Shown one piece after another: positions 52,322 through 60,729 of a stretch of 64,000 nucleotides of DNA. The notes beneath the pieces are model-generated. The model was not told where the DNA came from and ran no database searches. It saw only the letters and a list, made by a program, of their open reading frames with translations. Source of the stretch: Lysinibacillus sphaericus (GTDB taxonomy: Bacteria > Bacillota > Bacilli > Bacillales_A > Planococcaceae); NCBI RefSeq assembly GCF_006864135.1, contig NZ_SADV01000003.1:186001-250000 (forward strand), given 5' to 3'. Position numbers and translations under genes: made by a program. Within the stretch, counting starts at the first letter, position 1. Each line of letters opens with the position of its first letter.

Positions 52322-53704
52322 ATGTTTCGAATAGAAGCTAAGAGTAACCCTCGATTTATTGAGGCAAGCTTTATAATATTATTAATAATTGCCATGATGG
52401 CGCTCAGTATTGGGTTTTTAAAAGCAACACCCCATATACCTATTTTTCTTGTCATTTCACTTTTAATTGCCTATGGATTACTAAAAAAAGTTCCTTTTCG
52501 TGAGCTTGAAACTGGTATGATTGCTGGTGCAAGTGCTGGACTTGGGGCAGTTTTTATTTTCTTCTTTATTGGTATTTTAATTTCGAGTTGGATTATGGGT
52601 GGCACAATTCCAACACTTATCTACTACGGCTTTTTAACTGTTTCACCAAGTTTTTTCTTTGCAATCGTATTTTTGATTTGTAGTATTATTGGTGTTTCTG
52701 TTGGTAGTTCTTTAACTACTGTAGCAACTGTGGGCGTTGCCTTTATGGGAATTGCTGGTGCAATGGACATCTCTTTAGCGATAACGGCCGGTGCAATTGT
52801 ATCAGGAGCTTTTTTTGGTGATAAAATGTCTCCGTTATCGGATACAACAAATCTTGCATCTGGTACGGTTGGCGTCGATCTTTTCGAGCATATTAAAAAT
52901 ATGGGTTGGACAACGATTCCAGCATTCGTAATCTCATTCGTCCTTTATGCAATAATATCACCAACAGAAGCAAATACTTCATTTGAAACGGTTGAGCAAT
53001 TTAAAGATGGATTACTGTCTACTGGACTTATTCATTGGTATACATTATTGCCAATTGTTGTTCTTGTTATTATGACTTTTTATAAAGCGCCTGCACTTAT
53101 CACACTCGCAGTCGTCTCAATTCTTGGTGTCGGGCTTGCCTACATACAAGAACCGATTGCACTATCGAATGTCTTTAAAATCCTTTTTGAAGGCTATGTA
53201 TCTTCTACGGGGAATAAAGAAGTAGATGCATTACTGAGTCGAGGTGGTATGAACAGTATGCTATTTACAATTTCCTTAGTCTTATTAGCTTTAACAATGG
53301 GCGGTCTATTATTTACGCTCGGCATTATTCAAAGTATTTTAGCGAAGGTTGAGAGCTTATTTAAAAGCGCTGGCTCTGTCATTACAGGAGCTGCCATTAC
53401 AGGGATTGGCGTTAACACATTAATCGGTGAGCAATATTTATCTATCCTACTTACTGGTGAAGCTTTTAAAGCACAGTTTGCAAAGGTTGGACTTGCCCCT
53501 AAAAATCTTTCCCGTGTTATGGAGGACGCAGGTACTGTAGTCAACCCTCTTGTTCCATGGAGTGTTTGTGGTATTTTCATTGCTAGTGTACTAGATATAC
53601 CAACAACGACTTACTTGCCCTTTACCTTCTTCTGTCTACTCGGACCAATTTTGACGATTATCTTTGGTTGGAGCGGTAAAACATTAACAAAGCTTGAAAA
53701 ATAA
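52322..53704 (+). CDS. nhaC: Na+/H+ antiporter, NhaC family
   Basis: 460 residues with ~11 membrane helices and AGGAGGATT before the ATG. NhaC-family landmarks: GAGAGLGAVFIFFFIGILIS-like helix, SVGSSLTTVATVGVAFMGIA, GAFFGDKMSPLSDTTNLASG (the ion-binding core with Asp residues) and the C-terminal MEDAGTVVNPLVPWSVCGIF. It exports Na+ for protons, and some relatives swap malate or lactate. Preceded by a perfect promoter and followed by a terminator, so monocistronic. Confidence 0.94.
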   Translation: MFRIEAKSNPRFIEASFIILLIIAMMALSIGFLKATPHIPIFLVISLLIAYGLLKKVPFRELETGMIAGASAGLGAVFIFFFIGILISSWIMGGTIPTLIYYGFLTVSPSFFFAIVFLICSIIGVSVGSSLTTVATVGVAFMGIAGAMDISLAITAGAIVSGAFFGDKMSPLSDTTNLASGTVGVDLFEHIKNMGWTTIPAFVISFVLYAIISPTEANTSFETVEQFKDGLLSTGLIHWYTLLPIVVLVIMTFYKAPALITLAVVSILGVGLAYIQEPIALSNVFKILFEGYVSSTGNKEVDALLSRGGMNSMLFTISLVLLALTMGGLLFTLGIIQSILAKVESLFKSAGSVITGAAITGIGVNTLIGEQYLSILLTGEAFKAQFAKVGLAPKNLSRVMEDAGTVVNPLVPWSVCGIFIASVLDIPTTTYLPFTFFCLLGPILTIIFGWSGKTLTKLEK

Positions 53705-53707
53705 GAT

Positions 53708-53743
53708 TGGTAGCTGATGAATTCGTCAGCTACCTTTTTTAAG
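53708..53743 (+). terminator. Terminator of nhaC
   Basis: GGTAGCTGA and TCAGCTACC pair perfectly, then six T. Confidence 0.9.
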
Positions 53744-53893
53744 AGTCCGATCTAGGCGGTACTTTAATATTTAAAACTATGGAATTAATCTATTATTACG
53801 GAAAACCATTGGATAGAATGAAAGCTGTCACAAAAGTCACTTTTATGACAGCCCTTTTCATTTTTTACTTGCACAATAAAATGTCAGTGTTTG

Positions 53894-54122
53894 TTATTTA
53901 AAAACAACTTCTATGACTGTTGATTCAATTTTGTTTCCATCCTTGTCTTTAGCTTCAACAGTTAGGCTTGTGCCTGCCTTTTTGGCTTTAATCTTCACTG
54001 TGAATTTGCTTTTGCTTCCCCTAATATTGTTTCCCCGTTATAAACTTGTACAGTAGCATTCTTTTCAGTTGTACCTGTAACTGTTTTAGATTTTACTGTT
54101 ACTTTATCTATTTTTAGGAGCT
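53894..54122 (-). pseudogene. C-terminal bacterial Ig-like domain fragment, frameshifted
   Basis: The minus strand reads IDKVTVKSKTVTGTTEKNAT then VQVYNGETILGEAK; after one missing A (T4 at 54010-54013) the next frame gives SKFTVKIKAKKAGTSLTVEA, KDKDGNKIESTVIEVVFK-stop. This is one complete Big/Ig-like module from the end of a large secreted protein; the remainder of the gene is gone. A hairpin at 53826-53860 (AAAGCTGTCA...TGACAGC) would terminate it. Confidence 0.6.
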
Positions 54123-54189
54123 TTTAGGTGCAGTGAAATTTGGCATATTTGTTAAAGGAAGCAGACTAGAGATATAACCATAGCTGCCT

Positions 54190-54260
54190 AGTTGGAGATA
54201 GTTCAGTAGATTTGCTTGCACAAGGAATTTTGGATGTAGCAAAAGTGATTTAGCTCATCC
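54190..54260 (+). pseudogene. Degraded copy of the methyltransferase gene start
   Basis: GGAGATAGTTCAGTAGATTT then GCTTGCACAAGG and TTTTGGATGTAGC...AAGTGATTTAGC matches, base for base with gaps, the stretch at 57143-57220 of the methyltransferase gene (GGAGAGAGCTTAGTAGATCT, GATTTAGCCCATG). It keeps only ~25 codons of the first AdoMet-binding region, so it is a decayed paralogue or the scar of a recombination. Confidence 0.4.
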
Positions 54261-54332
54261 GTTAATATGAGCATTTTCACGAATCTGATGGTAATGTAAT
54301 TTGCTGATAAAGGAACCCATAAAATAACAAAA

Positions 54333-54375
54333 GAGTATGTTTTGAAATAATTGTTCAAAACATACTCAAATTTTT
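54333..54375. terminator. Terminator of the LCP gene
   Basis: AGTATGTTTTGAA pairs perfectly with TTCAAAACATACT; A/T runs flank both sides. Confidence 0.85.
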
Positions 54376-54425
54376 GCCCTGCTGATTACTTAATTTTATT
54401 GTTACCTTTTGTCCCATCAAGTATC

Positions 54426-55364
54426 TTAGTCATTTTTTTCATTGTCCTTTGATGATAAAAAGTCTTCTAATGCCTGTTTGTTCTTATCTAAGTCAATATC
54501 CAAGACGTCACCTACGTTGACACGTTTGTCTTCATAAGCATCTGCAACAGGAATTCGTAAAGTGTCAATACCTTTAGAGTTTCCTTTTACTATCCCTTTT
54601 GCAATTGTAAGGATTGTTTTATTATCAACATTTGTATCAATGTAGGAATCTGCAACGCCAAGTATTTTTGGCAAATTCATTAAGCTCGAAACACCGATTT
54701 GTTCTTTCACCTTACCCAAAACTTCTTGCTGGCGTTCCACTCGCCCAAAATCACTTAAGCGATCGTGACGGAAGCGTACATAACCTAATAACTCGTTACC
54801 ATGTAAAACTTGTTCCCCAGGATGTAATGTCATACCAATTCCATGAGACATTTCATAAGGAATATCAACCTCTATCCCATCAGGTGCTAAAAGATCTATA
54901 ATTTTAGGGAATCCTTTAAAATCTGCAAGAGCGTAGTAATTTACATCAATATCAAAATTTTGCTTAATTGTTTTCCTTACAAGTTCAGGACCTCCTAAAG
55001 CAAAAGCAGCATTTATTTTATTCATTCCGTGATCTGGGATGTCGACATACGTATCCCTCATAATCGAAACAAGTTTGACATCATTTGTCGTTTGATCGTA
55101 GTGTGCAATCATTAAACTATCCGATCTACCATCCTCGTCTCTAGCGTCACTTCCCATTAATAACACATTAATCTGACCAAATTGCACATCAGCTCCTTCA
55201 AATGGGTCAAACGCCTTTTCGTTATCTTTTAAATGACTATCGTCTGCCATAGCCAATCCGCTATTATATTGATAAACCCCATAAATAATCCCTGCTACGA
55301 TTACTAATGCGAATGCTAAGAACAAATTCCTTAGCCATTTACGGCCCTTTTTGCTTCTTTTCAT
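54426..55364 (-). CDS. LytR-CpsA-Psr (LCP) family cell-wall ligase
   Basis: 312 residues. The ATG at 55364 lies eight bases after AGGTGG; a GTG four codons earlier is less likely. A basic N-terminus (MKRSKKGRKW) and one membrane helix (~13-32) place the LCP domain outside. Catalytic features: QINVLLMGSDARDEDGRSDS, LVSIMRDTYVDIPDHGMNKI (Arg, Asp), and LLGYVRFRHDRLSDFGRVER. LCP enzymes attach teichoic acids or capsule to peptidoglycan via undecaprenyl carriers. The next gene upstream (XRE-DUF1232) is 30 bp away, so cotranscription is likely. Confidence 0.94.
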   Translation of the reverse strand: MKRSKKGRKWLRNLFLAFALVIVAGIIYGVYQYNSGLAMADDSHLKDNEKAFDPFEGADVQFGQINVLLMGSDARDEDGRSDSLMIAHYDQTTNDVKLVSIMRDTYVDIPDHGMNKINAAFALGGPELVRKTIKQNFDIDVNYYALADFKGFPKIIDLLAPDGIEVDIPYEMSHGIGMTLHPGEQVLHGNELLGYVRFRHDRLSDFGRVERQQEVLGKVKEQIGVSSLMNLPKILGVADSYIDTNVDNKTILTIAKGIVKGNSKGIDTLRIPVADAYEDKRVNVGDVLDIDLDKNKQALEDFLSSKDNEKND

Positions 55365-55394
55365 AAATAAATCCACCTATCACTTAAGTCTAAG

Positions 55395-56042
55395 TTATTT
55401 TTTTAGTAATGCCTTTGTAGTAAGTTGCACAGCTATTGCATCGTCTAGATAACCAATAGGAAATAAATAATCCGGTATAACATCTACTGGAATTATAAAA
55501 TATAATAATGTACTTCCAATTAAGGTTAGTTCAAAAATGGTTCCCTTCCCCAATGTAAACTTCTCATATAACTCTTTTAATTTGCTTATAAACGGCCCAA
55601 TGCTTCCTACACTCTTAATTTTTTCGTCAAAATCCTTAAGAATCGAATTTTTCCCTTCTTCTGTTTGCGCATAGAGTCCATAGCTTTCTAGTTTCTGTTC
55701 AACATGAGACACCGAAAATTCATCATCATAAACATTAGAAGATTTAAGAAGAGATTGTATTGCGTCAACAGAGGTATGAATATCTGAATCTGATTCTGAC
55801 TCTTCTTGTCTCTGTTCAATTGGGTATCCTGCTGCTTCAAAAAGATTGATTAAAGGAACATCCAGGCAGTCTGCAAATTTTTCTAAATGTTGTGGTGTCG
55901 CATTTCTCTTACCATTTATTATCCGTGAGATCGTAGCTGTGTCGATTCCAGTAAGTTCACTAAACTTCCGCATAGATAATGAACGTTCTTTCAATAACCC
56001 TCTCAGCAATAAACCAAGTGTACTGTTTCTCTGTTCAGCCAT
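55395..56042 (-). CDS. XRE helix-turn-helix fused to a DUF1232 membrane segment
   Basis: 215 residues from ATG 56042, behind GAAGGGAGAA. N-terminal XRE domain (residues ~10-65: RKFSELTGIDTATISRIING, KRNATPQHLEKFADCLDVPL), a variable acidic middle, and a C-terminal DUF1232 with one hydrophobic hairpin (LLYFIIPVDVIPDYLFPIGY then LDDAIAVQL). DUF1232 proteins of YkvA type are small membrane proteins; the fusion implies a membrane-tethered regulator. It lies 30 bp upstream of the LCP gene. Confidence 0.88.
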   Translation of the reverse strand: MAEQRNSTLGLLLRGLLKERSLSMRKFSELTGIDTATISRIINGKRNATPQHLEKFADCLDVPLINLFEAAGYPIEQRQEESESDSDIHTSVDAIQSLLKSSNVYDDEFSVSHVEQKLESYGLYAQTEEGKNSILKDFDEKIKSVGSIGPFISKLKELYEKFTLGKGTIFELTLIGSTLLYFIIPVDVIPDYLFPIGYLDDAIAVQLTTKALLKK

Positions 56043-56141
56043 TTTCGATTCTCCCTTCTTACAGACTAAAGTAGTTGTCAAACATGAAATGATCATTCTC
56101 AAGAAGTGTATAATTACGTTGACATTTTGTCAACAAATTAA

Positions 56142-56771
56142 TTAGAAGAAAGCAGCAAAAGCGATTATTATCAACATTACTCCACTAATTATTGTTCCAA
56201 ATTGCCCTACAGTAAATGAACCGATCCGAACATCTGCTACTTTACTCCCTAACTTGACACCTAACCAAACAGTAATAAAACTCCCGATTGCAGCAAGTAT
56301 CGAGATGACAAGTGGTGAAAGACCAAGTAGACCTGCACCTACACCATTCGTTAATGCATTCGCTGCTAAGGCAATGCCGAGAAGTACAGCCTCTCCCCAT
56401 CCAATTTCCCCAGACTTATTGAATTGAGCTTCCTCGGGATTTCTTAAAATATCTTGAACATTATTATTAGCATTGTTTCCATTCACTTTTGAAGTTTCTT
56501 GTTTCCGCGGTTTCGCCAAAAGAATAATCCGAATTCCGATTATACATAATAATATCGCTCCGATGACGACAGGAAGCATACCTGGAAGAATTTTTGACAG
56601 CCATACTCCAAATGTAATGCCTGCCATACTCATTAGAAAACAAATGACCGAAATTAAAATATTTTTATCAAATCTAACATTTATCTTTCGAATGCCGTAA
56701 GAAAGTCCGACACCCAAATTATCAATACTAGATGAAAAAGTAAAAGCCAAAATGATTAACCAAGTCATCAT
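56142..56771 (-). CDS. ytaF: Sporulation membrane protein YtaF
   Basis: 209 residues with six membrane helices in two halves (MMTWLIILAFTFSSSIDNLG ... FGVWLSKILPGMLPVVIGAI; GWGEAVLLGIALAANALTNG). The SSSIDNLGVGLSYGIR and ALAANALTNGVGAG blocks hold the Asp/Asn residues shared by the MntP/YtaF group of cation-efflux-like proteins. YtaF is annotated in Bacillus as a sporulation-related membrane protein; the transported ion is unproven. Its presence supports a spore-former. Confidence 0.9.
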   Translation of the reverse strand: MMTWLIILAFTFSSSIDNLGVGLSYGIRKINVRFDKNILISVICFLMSMAGITFGVWLSKILPGMLPVVIGAILLCIIGIRIILLAKPRKQETSKVNGNNANNNVQDILRNPEEAQFNKSGEIGWGEAVLLGIALAANALTNGVGAGLLGLSPLVISILAAIGSFITVWLGVKLGSKVADVRIGSFTVGQFGTIISGVMLIIIAFAAFF

Positions 56772-57079
56772 ACCACATCCCTTATTTTTTTATATCATAT
56801 TACTCGTATTGACAAATGGTACCTATTTATCCGAAAAACGTTGACAAAAAAACAACATTTTTTTGGTAACACAATAAAGTGTGCGAATGAAAAAAAAATA
56901 TTGGCTTTCAGCGGTTTCAATGAACCAATTAAGCCAACGGGTATTAGTCAGAAAGTGGTATTGCATTATTTACAGCGTTTATCCCTTCTATATTCCGATA
57001 TGGAATCAAAGCTGATCCTTTTTCGCATTTCTGTTCAATTAAACTTTTTGGTAAGCTCAAAGAAAGGAGATGAGGGGAA
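56772..57079. other. Intergenic region with a short gene remnant
   Basis: A plus-strand frame without a start reads GIALFTAFIPSIFRYGIKAD then PFSHFCSIKLFGKLKERR-stop (about 56957-57071). It is protein-like and probably the tail of a lost gene. Nothing else is recognised. Confidence 0.3.
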
Positions 57080-57837
57080 ATGACAACCATATGGAATGCC
57101 AATTTATATGATCAAAAGCATGGCTTTGTTTCAAAATTTGGAGAGAGCTTAGTAGATCTGCTTGCACCACAAAAAAATGAAGAATTTTAGACCTAGGTTG
57201 TGGCACAGGTGATTTAGCCCATGAAATTGCAGCTCTTGGTGCCAAAATTCAAGGGATAGATGCCTCTCATGACATGATTATCGCTGCACAGCAAAAATAC
57301 CCAGACATTACGTTTCATACAATGGATGCTACCGTACTTAACATGACAAATCAATTCGACGCAGTCTTTTCAAATGCTGCATTACATTGGATGAAACAGC
57401 CGGATGAAGTCATTCAAAATATTTACAATGCACTGAAACAAGGGGGGTCGTTTCGTTGCTGAAATGGGAGGTCACGGTAATATTGCTTCTATTGTTTGGG
57501 CACTGCAAAAAAGTATGGAGGAATTAAAACTTTCTTATATTGAGGATTACTTCCCGTGGTATTTTCCAACTTTAGAAGAATATCAGTCGAAATTAGAAGG
57601 CGCTGGATTTACAGTTGAAATGATTACGCTATATGAGCGCCCAACACCGCTTCTAGGCGAAGACGGGTTACGTAATTGGCTAAAATGTTCAGTAATACTA
57701 TGCTAAAGCATTTATCAGAAACTGATAAAGAACAGATTTATGCAAAATCCGAAAAATTATTACAGTCAAACTTTTATCAGAATCATCAATGGTTTGCTGA
57801 TTATTGCAGATTACGCTTTGTTGCCATAAAAAAATAA
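57080..57837 (+). pseudogene. Class I SAM-dependent methyltransferase, three frameshifts
   Basis: ATG at 57080 follows GAGGGGAA. Joined frames give a ~250-residue methyltransferase: MTTIWNANLYDQKHGFVSKF, ILDLGCGTGDLAHEIAALGA (motif I), GIDASHDMIIAAQQKYPDI, FDAVFSNAALHWMKQPDEVI, NIYNALKQGGRFVAEMGGHG, and FADYCRLRFVAIKK at the end. Breaks: a missing A at 57183-57184, an extra G in the G6 run 57442-57447, and a missing A in the A4 run 57682-57685. All are single-base homopolymer changes in an otherwise perfect protein. Relatives methylate small molecules (trans-aconitate methyltransferase group). Confidence 0.8.
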
Positions 57838-57892
57838 CAGCCCTTTCACACATGAAATCGAAAGAAAGCTTTGATGAATAACGTAGCACGTA

Positions 57893-57923
57893 AAAACGCT
57901 TGAAAATATCCAAGCGTTTTTCT
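57893..57923. terminator. Bidirectional terminator
   Basis: AAAAACGCTTG and CAAGCGTTTTT pair perfectly between the convergent methyltransferase and GNAT genes. Confidence 0.9.
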
Positions 57924-57929
57924 TTATTT

Positions 57930-58337
57930 TTATTTAATTCCAGACTGCATTTCGTAATTTCTAACGAGCATTCCGTTTGATTTTAACATTTCTAACTTCT
58001 CATAATAAGGAACTAAGTCATCATCACAACATAAATCAATCATATAGATATCTTCAAGTTCCTTTAACATTTGTTTGACTAATTCCTTGCCAATACCTTT
58101 ATTTTTATACTCCGGCAAAACTTCAAGGAACGGAATGTAGGCAGATAATACGCCATCGCTAATCGCAGTTATAAATCCTACTACTTGATTCGTATGATCA
58201 TCTAAAGCAATGACTATCTTACTACTGTTTGTTAACAGCTTTAAGTGAGTTTGTGGATTCGGCGGATTCGGCCAATCTACAAAAAAGCCATTCAACATTT
58301 CAGAAGAAATTCCCTCAAGAGAATTTTGGTATATCAA
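57930..58337 (-). CDS. GNAT N-acetyltransferase
   Basis: 135 residues. The core is well preserved: VVGFITAISDGVLSAYIPFL, EVLPEYKNKGIGKELVKQML (motif A with YKNKGIGKEL), KELEDIYMIDLCCDDDLVPY and YEKLEML. The short length and C-terminal CCDDDLVPYYEK fit the small YkkB/YjcF-like aminoacetylases. The substrate is unknown. The ribosome site is weak (AGGAGTTGATATAAGTTGAT). Monocistronic with the terminator at 57893. Confidence 0.85.
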   Translation of the reverse strand: MIYQNSLEGISSEMLNGFFVDWPNPPNPQTHLKLLTNSSKIVIALDDHTNQVVGFITAISDGVLSAYIPFLEVLPEYKNKGIGKELVKQMLKELEDIYMIDLCCDDDLVPYYEKLEMLKSNGMLVRNYEMQSGIK

Positions 58338-58457
58338 CTTATATCAACTCCTAAATTATTTTTTAACTTTTAGGTAGATGATATTAAAAATAAAGTAGCA
58401 AAATTGCAAACCTCCAAACATTTCTGGGATTACTATAAGATATTCGATTTCAAGTTC

Positions 58458-58924
58458 TTAAAATCCTTCTTTTTGTACTTTTTGATTAAGTTCAAGGAAT
58501 AAATCTTGGTTATATCCAGTAATTTTAAGTAAACAAAAAGAATATATATTTTCATTTAGTAATATACGTTCTCCCATATCATTTTGAGGATTTAATGGAT
58601 TTACATGTACTTTTAGCAAACTTCTAGTTTTCAAACTACATTAATTAATGTATTCCATTCTTCCTTATCATCCGTTAAATATACAGTTGCAGTACTCAGC
58701 GGAAAAAAGATTTGATTGACAGCTTCGACTTCTTGAACAACAAAAGAGCCTATAATTGTAATAATAAAAGTAATCAAAATGGAAATTACGACTTGAATAC
58801 GACGCTTTTTATTTATTTTTTTAAATGGTGCTTTTGCTATCATTACCTCTTCTGACAGAATATCATTTGTTGGAAATTTCTCTTGCTTTGGCTTCATTAC
58901 ATTTAACAGCTTCGTCAGATTCAT
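58458..58924 (-). pseudogene. Single-pass membrane protein of unknown family, frameshifted
   Basis: The first frame (from ATG 58924: MNLTKLLNVMKPKQEKFPTN, basic stretch KKINKKRR, membrane helix ~45-63) stops at 58631. The next frame continues as LKTRSLLKVHVNPLNPQNDM, GERILLNENIYSFCLLKITG, YNQDLFLELNQKVQKEGF-stop at 58458. One extra A in the A3 run 58633-58635 gives a ~154-residue protein: short cytosolic N-terminus, one helix, extracytoplasmic C-terminal domain. It lies 35 bp after a small lipoprotein gene, so the two are probably an operon. Confidence 0.6.
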
Positions 58925-58958
58925 CAGCCATTAGTTCTCCCATAATAGGACAATAGAT

Positions 58959-59123
58959 TTACTTATTTTCGTTTGTTGGATAACCATCTTTTGAAGCACT
59001 TTCCTTAGTAGGTATATCTAGATCCGAGGCGTTATCTTCTGCCTTTGTTAATGTTTCTTGTTGTGAACAACCAACTAATAAAAGAAATAAAATTACTGCA
59101 AAGATAAAATAATTATCCCTCAT
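58959..59123 (-). CDS. Small lipoprotein
   Basis: 54 residues: MRDNYFIFAVILFLLLVGCS is a lipoprotein signal with lipobox LVGC (Cys19), followed by a Ser/Asp/Lys-rich tail without structure (QQETLTKAEDNASDLDIPTK). The ribosome site GTGGGAGAAA precedes the ATG. Anchored on the outer face of the membrane; function unknown. It stands 34 bp upstream of the frameshifted membrane protein gene on the same strand. Confidence 0.6.
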   Translation of the reverse strand: MRDNYFIFAVILFLLLVGCSQQETLTKAEDNASDLDIPTKESASKDGYPTNENK

Positions 59124-59213
59124 TTTCTCCCACATATATTTAAGAAACCATTTTATAAATAACTCTGTTAGTTGAATAGCAACAATCTTTTCGAAAACCG
59201 CCTTAATTTAAAG

Positions 59214-59258
59214 TAAAAAAACCCTTCACAATCATGATTTTACTCAAATTGTGAAGGT
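59214..59258 (-). terminator. Terminator of ynfA
   Basis: ACCTTCACAAT and ATTGTGAAGGG pair across the loop; the minus transcript ends in a run of U. Confidence 0.85.
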
Positions 59259-59278
59259 TCATAAAAACATTCTATCTA

Positions 59279-59611
59279 TCATGAACGAGGGATTAAAATC
59301 ACCAAAACACCAATCAAACAAATGCCTGCCCCAACGAAATCCAAGATATCTGGTTTTTTCCCGTCGATTCCCCAGCCCCACAAAATGGAAAGGACAATAA
59401 AAACACCTCCATAGGCAGCGTAGACTCTTCCAAAGGTTGGGAAGGACTGAAAAGTAGCGACAACTCCATATAAAGCCAACACAATCCCGCCTATAACTCC
59501 CCAATAAAATGGTTTACCTTCTCTTAACCAAAGCCAAATTAAATAGCCACCCCCTATTTCGCCAATTCCTGCGAGGATAAATAATAATGTTGCACTAATC
59601 ATTTTTTTCAC
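59279..59611 (-). CDS. YnfA/UPF0060 family membrane protein
   Basis: 110 residues with four membrane helices, an SMR-like small exporter fold. The family signature is complete: [20 protein letters not shown] (residues ~10-29), [20 protein letters not shown] (~46-65) and [20 protein letters not shown] then [16 protein letters not shown]. YnfA homologues are annotated as small multidrug-resistance-like pumps with little experimental support. Monocistronic. Confidence 0.92.
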   Translation of the reverse strand: MKKMISATLLFILAGIGEIGGGYLIWLWLREGKPFYWGVIGGIVLALYGVVATFQSFPTFGRVYAAYGGVFIVLSILWGWGIDGKKPDILDFVGAGICLIGVLVILIPRS

Positions 59612-59767
59612 TCTTTCTGTATATGTTTAGTTTTTTAGTAAAGGTATTTCACCCAACAATTATTCAATCATATATTCCCTCCTTTAGATAAAATATGGAG
59701 ATGGATTTCTATTTCAATGTTTAAAGGCTCTATAAGCGTTTTAGGAAGAAAAAGCGCACCTTTCTCT

Positions 59768-60505
59768 TTAAATCAATCCCCAGTATGTAATCGTATCTGC
59801 TACGCCTATAATAATCAGCATAACACCCGCTACGATTTGAATCACTCTTCCCATTTTCATGCTTGTACGCATTATAAATCTTTTTGCATCAAATAAATGA
59901 ATAAGACCTAGCATCACTAGAAGTGGCACAGAGGTCGCTATACCAAAAATAGCTGGCAAAACTACACCATACGAAGAGGTTGCAACTGTTGGCATTAACC
60001 ATACGAAGAATAGCACAAACATAGTAGGGCAAAAGGCTATAGAAAAACTAGCCCCCATTAGAAAGGAGCCCAATTTCCTATCTTTTAAAACACCCGGAAT
60101 GTACATTGGAATTCGATTTAGAAATTTTAATTTTAAAATTCCAATTAGCACGAGTCCTGTTAAGAACATGATCGGACCAATTGCTTTGCGAAAAATAGGA
60201 AAATACTTCGTCATATCCGTTTCAAAGGACTGACCGAAAAGCCAGGCAAATAAACCTATTAAACTAAATACAATGACTTTCCCTAGAATGAAAAACACAA
60301 TTTCTTGCCAATCGTTTTTCGTTTGAAATGTTCGATTTCCGTAAAAAGTGATTGCACTCATATTCCCTGTTAATTGACAAGGTGCTACAGCGCCTATAAA
60401 TCCAAGAAGAATCGCAATTATGAATGGGGAATGTTCGTAAGAATTTAAAAAAACTGTAATCGGCCCACTAATGGCTTGGCTTATTTTCGACATTAAAGTA
60501 TACAT
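59768..60505 (-). CDS. CcdA/DsbD-like membrane thiol protein near the copper oxidase
   Basis: 245 residues and six membrane helices. A pair of Cys, one per half (Cys43 in VAPCQLTGNMSA and Cys159 in IAFCPTMFVLFF), is the hallmark of the CcdA/DsbD transmembrane electron carriers (COG2836-like sulfite-exporter/cytochrome c biogenesis group). It likely carries electrons across the membrane to outer thiols or helps copper handling. It follows the multicopper oxidase gene on the same strand after 225 bp and a terminator, so it is transcribed separately. Confidence 0.82.
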   Translation of the reverse strand: MYTLMSKISQAISGPITVFLNSYEHSPFIIAILLGFIGAVAPCQLTGNMSAITFYGNRTFQTKNDWQEIVFFILGKVIVFSLIGLFAWLFGQSFETDMTKYFPIFRKAIGPIMFLTGLVLIGILKLKFLNRIPMYIPGVLKDRKLGSFLMGASFSIAFCPTMFVLFFVWLMPTVATSSYGVVLPAIFGIATSVPLLVMLGLIHLFDAKRFIMRTSMKMGRVIQIVAGVMLIIIGVADTITYWGLI

Positions 60506-60660
60506 CTATAAACACCTTCTATTTATTATTAATGTAAGATTACAGATTTAGTACCTATAGTTATTTACTACTTCTTTGTAAATCAGATGACAAACTACTT
60601 AAAACACCTCAATATCCGCTCGTTAAAATAGCTTATCACTATAATCATTCACAATAACAT

Positions 60661-60698
60661 AAAAGAAAAATCCCGTATAAAAATTAACACAGGATTTT
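60661..60698 (-). terminator. Terminator of the copper-type operon
   Basis: AAAATCCTGT pairs with ACGGGATTTTT (60666-60698, one mismatch), then a U tract on the minus strand. Confidence 0.7.
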
Positions 60699-60729
60699 AA
60701 TCAAAAAATTTTTTAACTACAATTAAACA

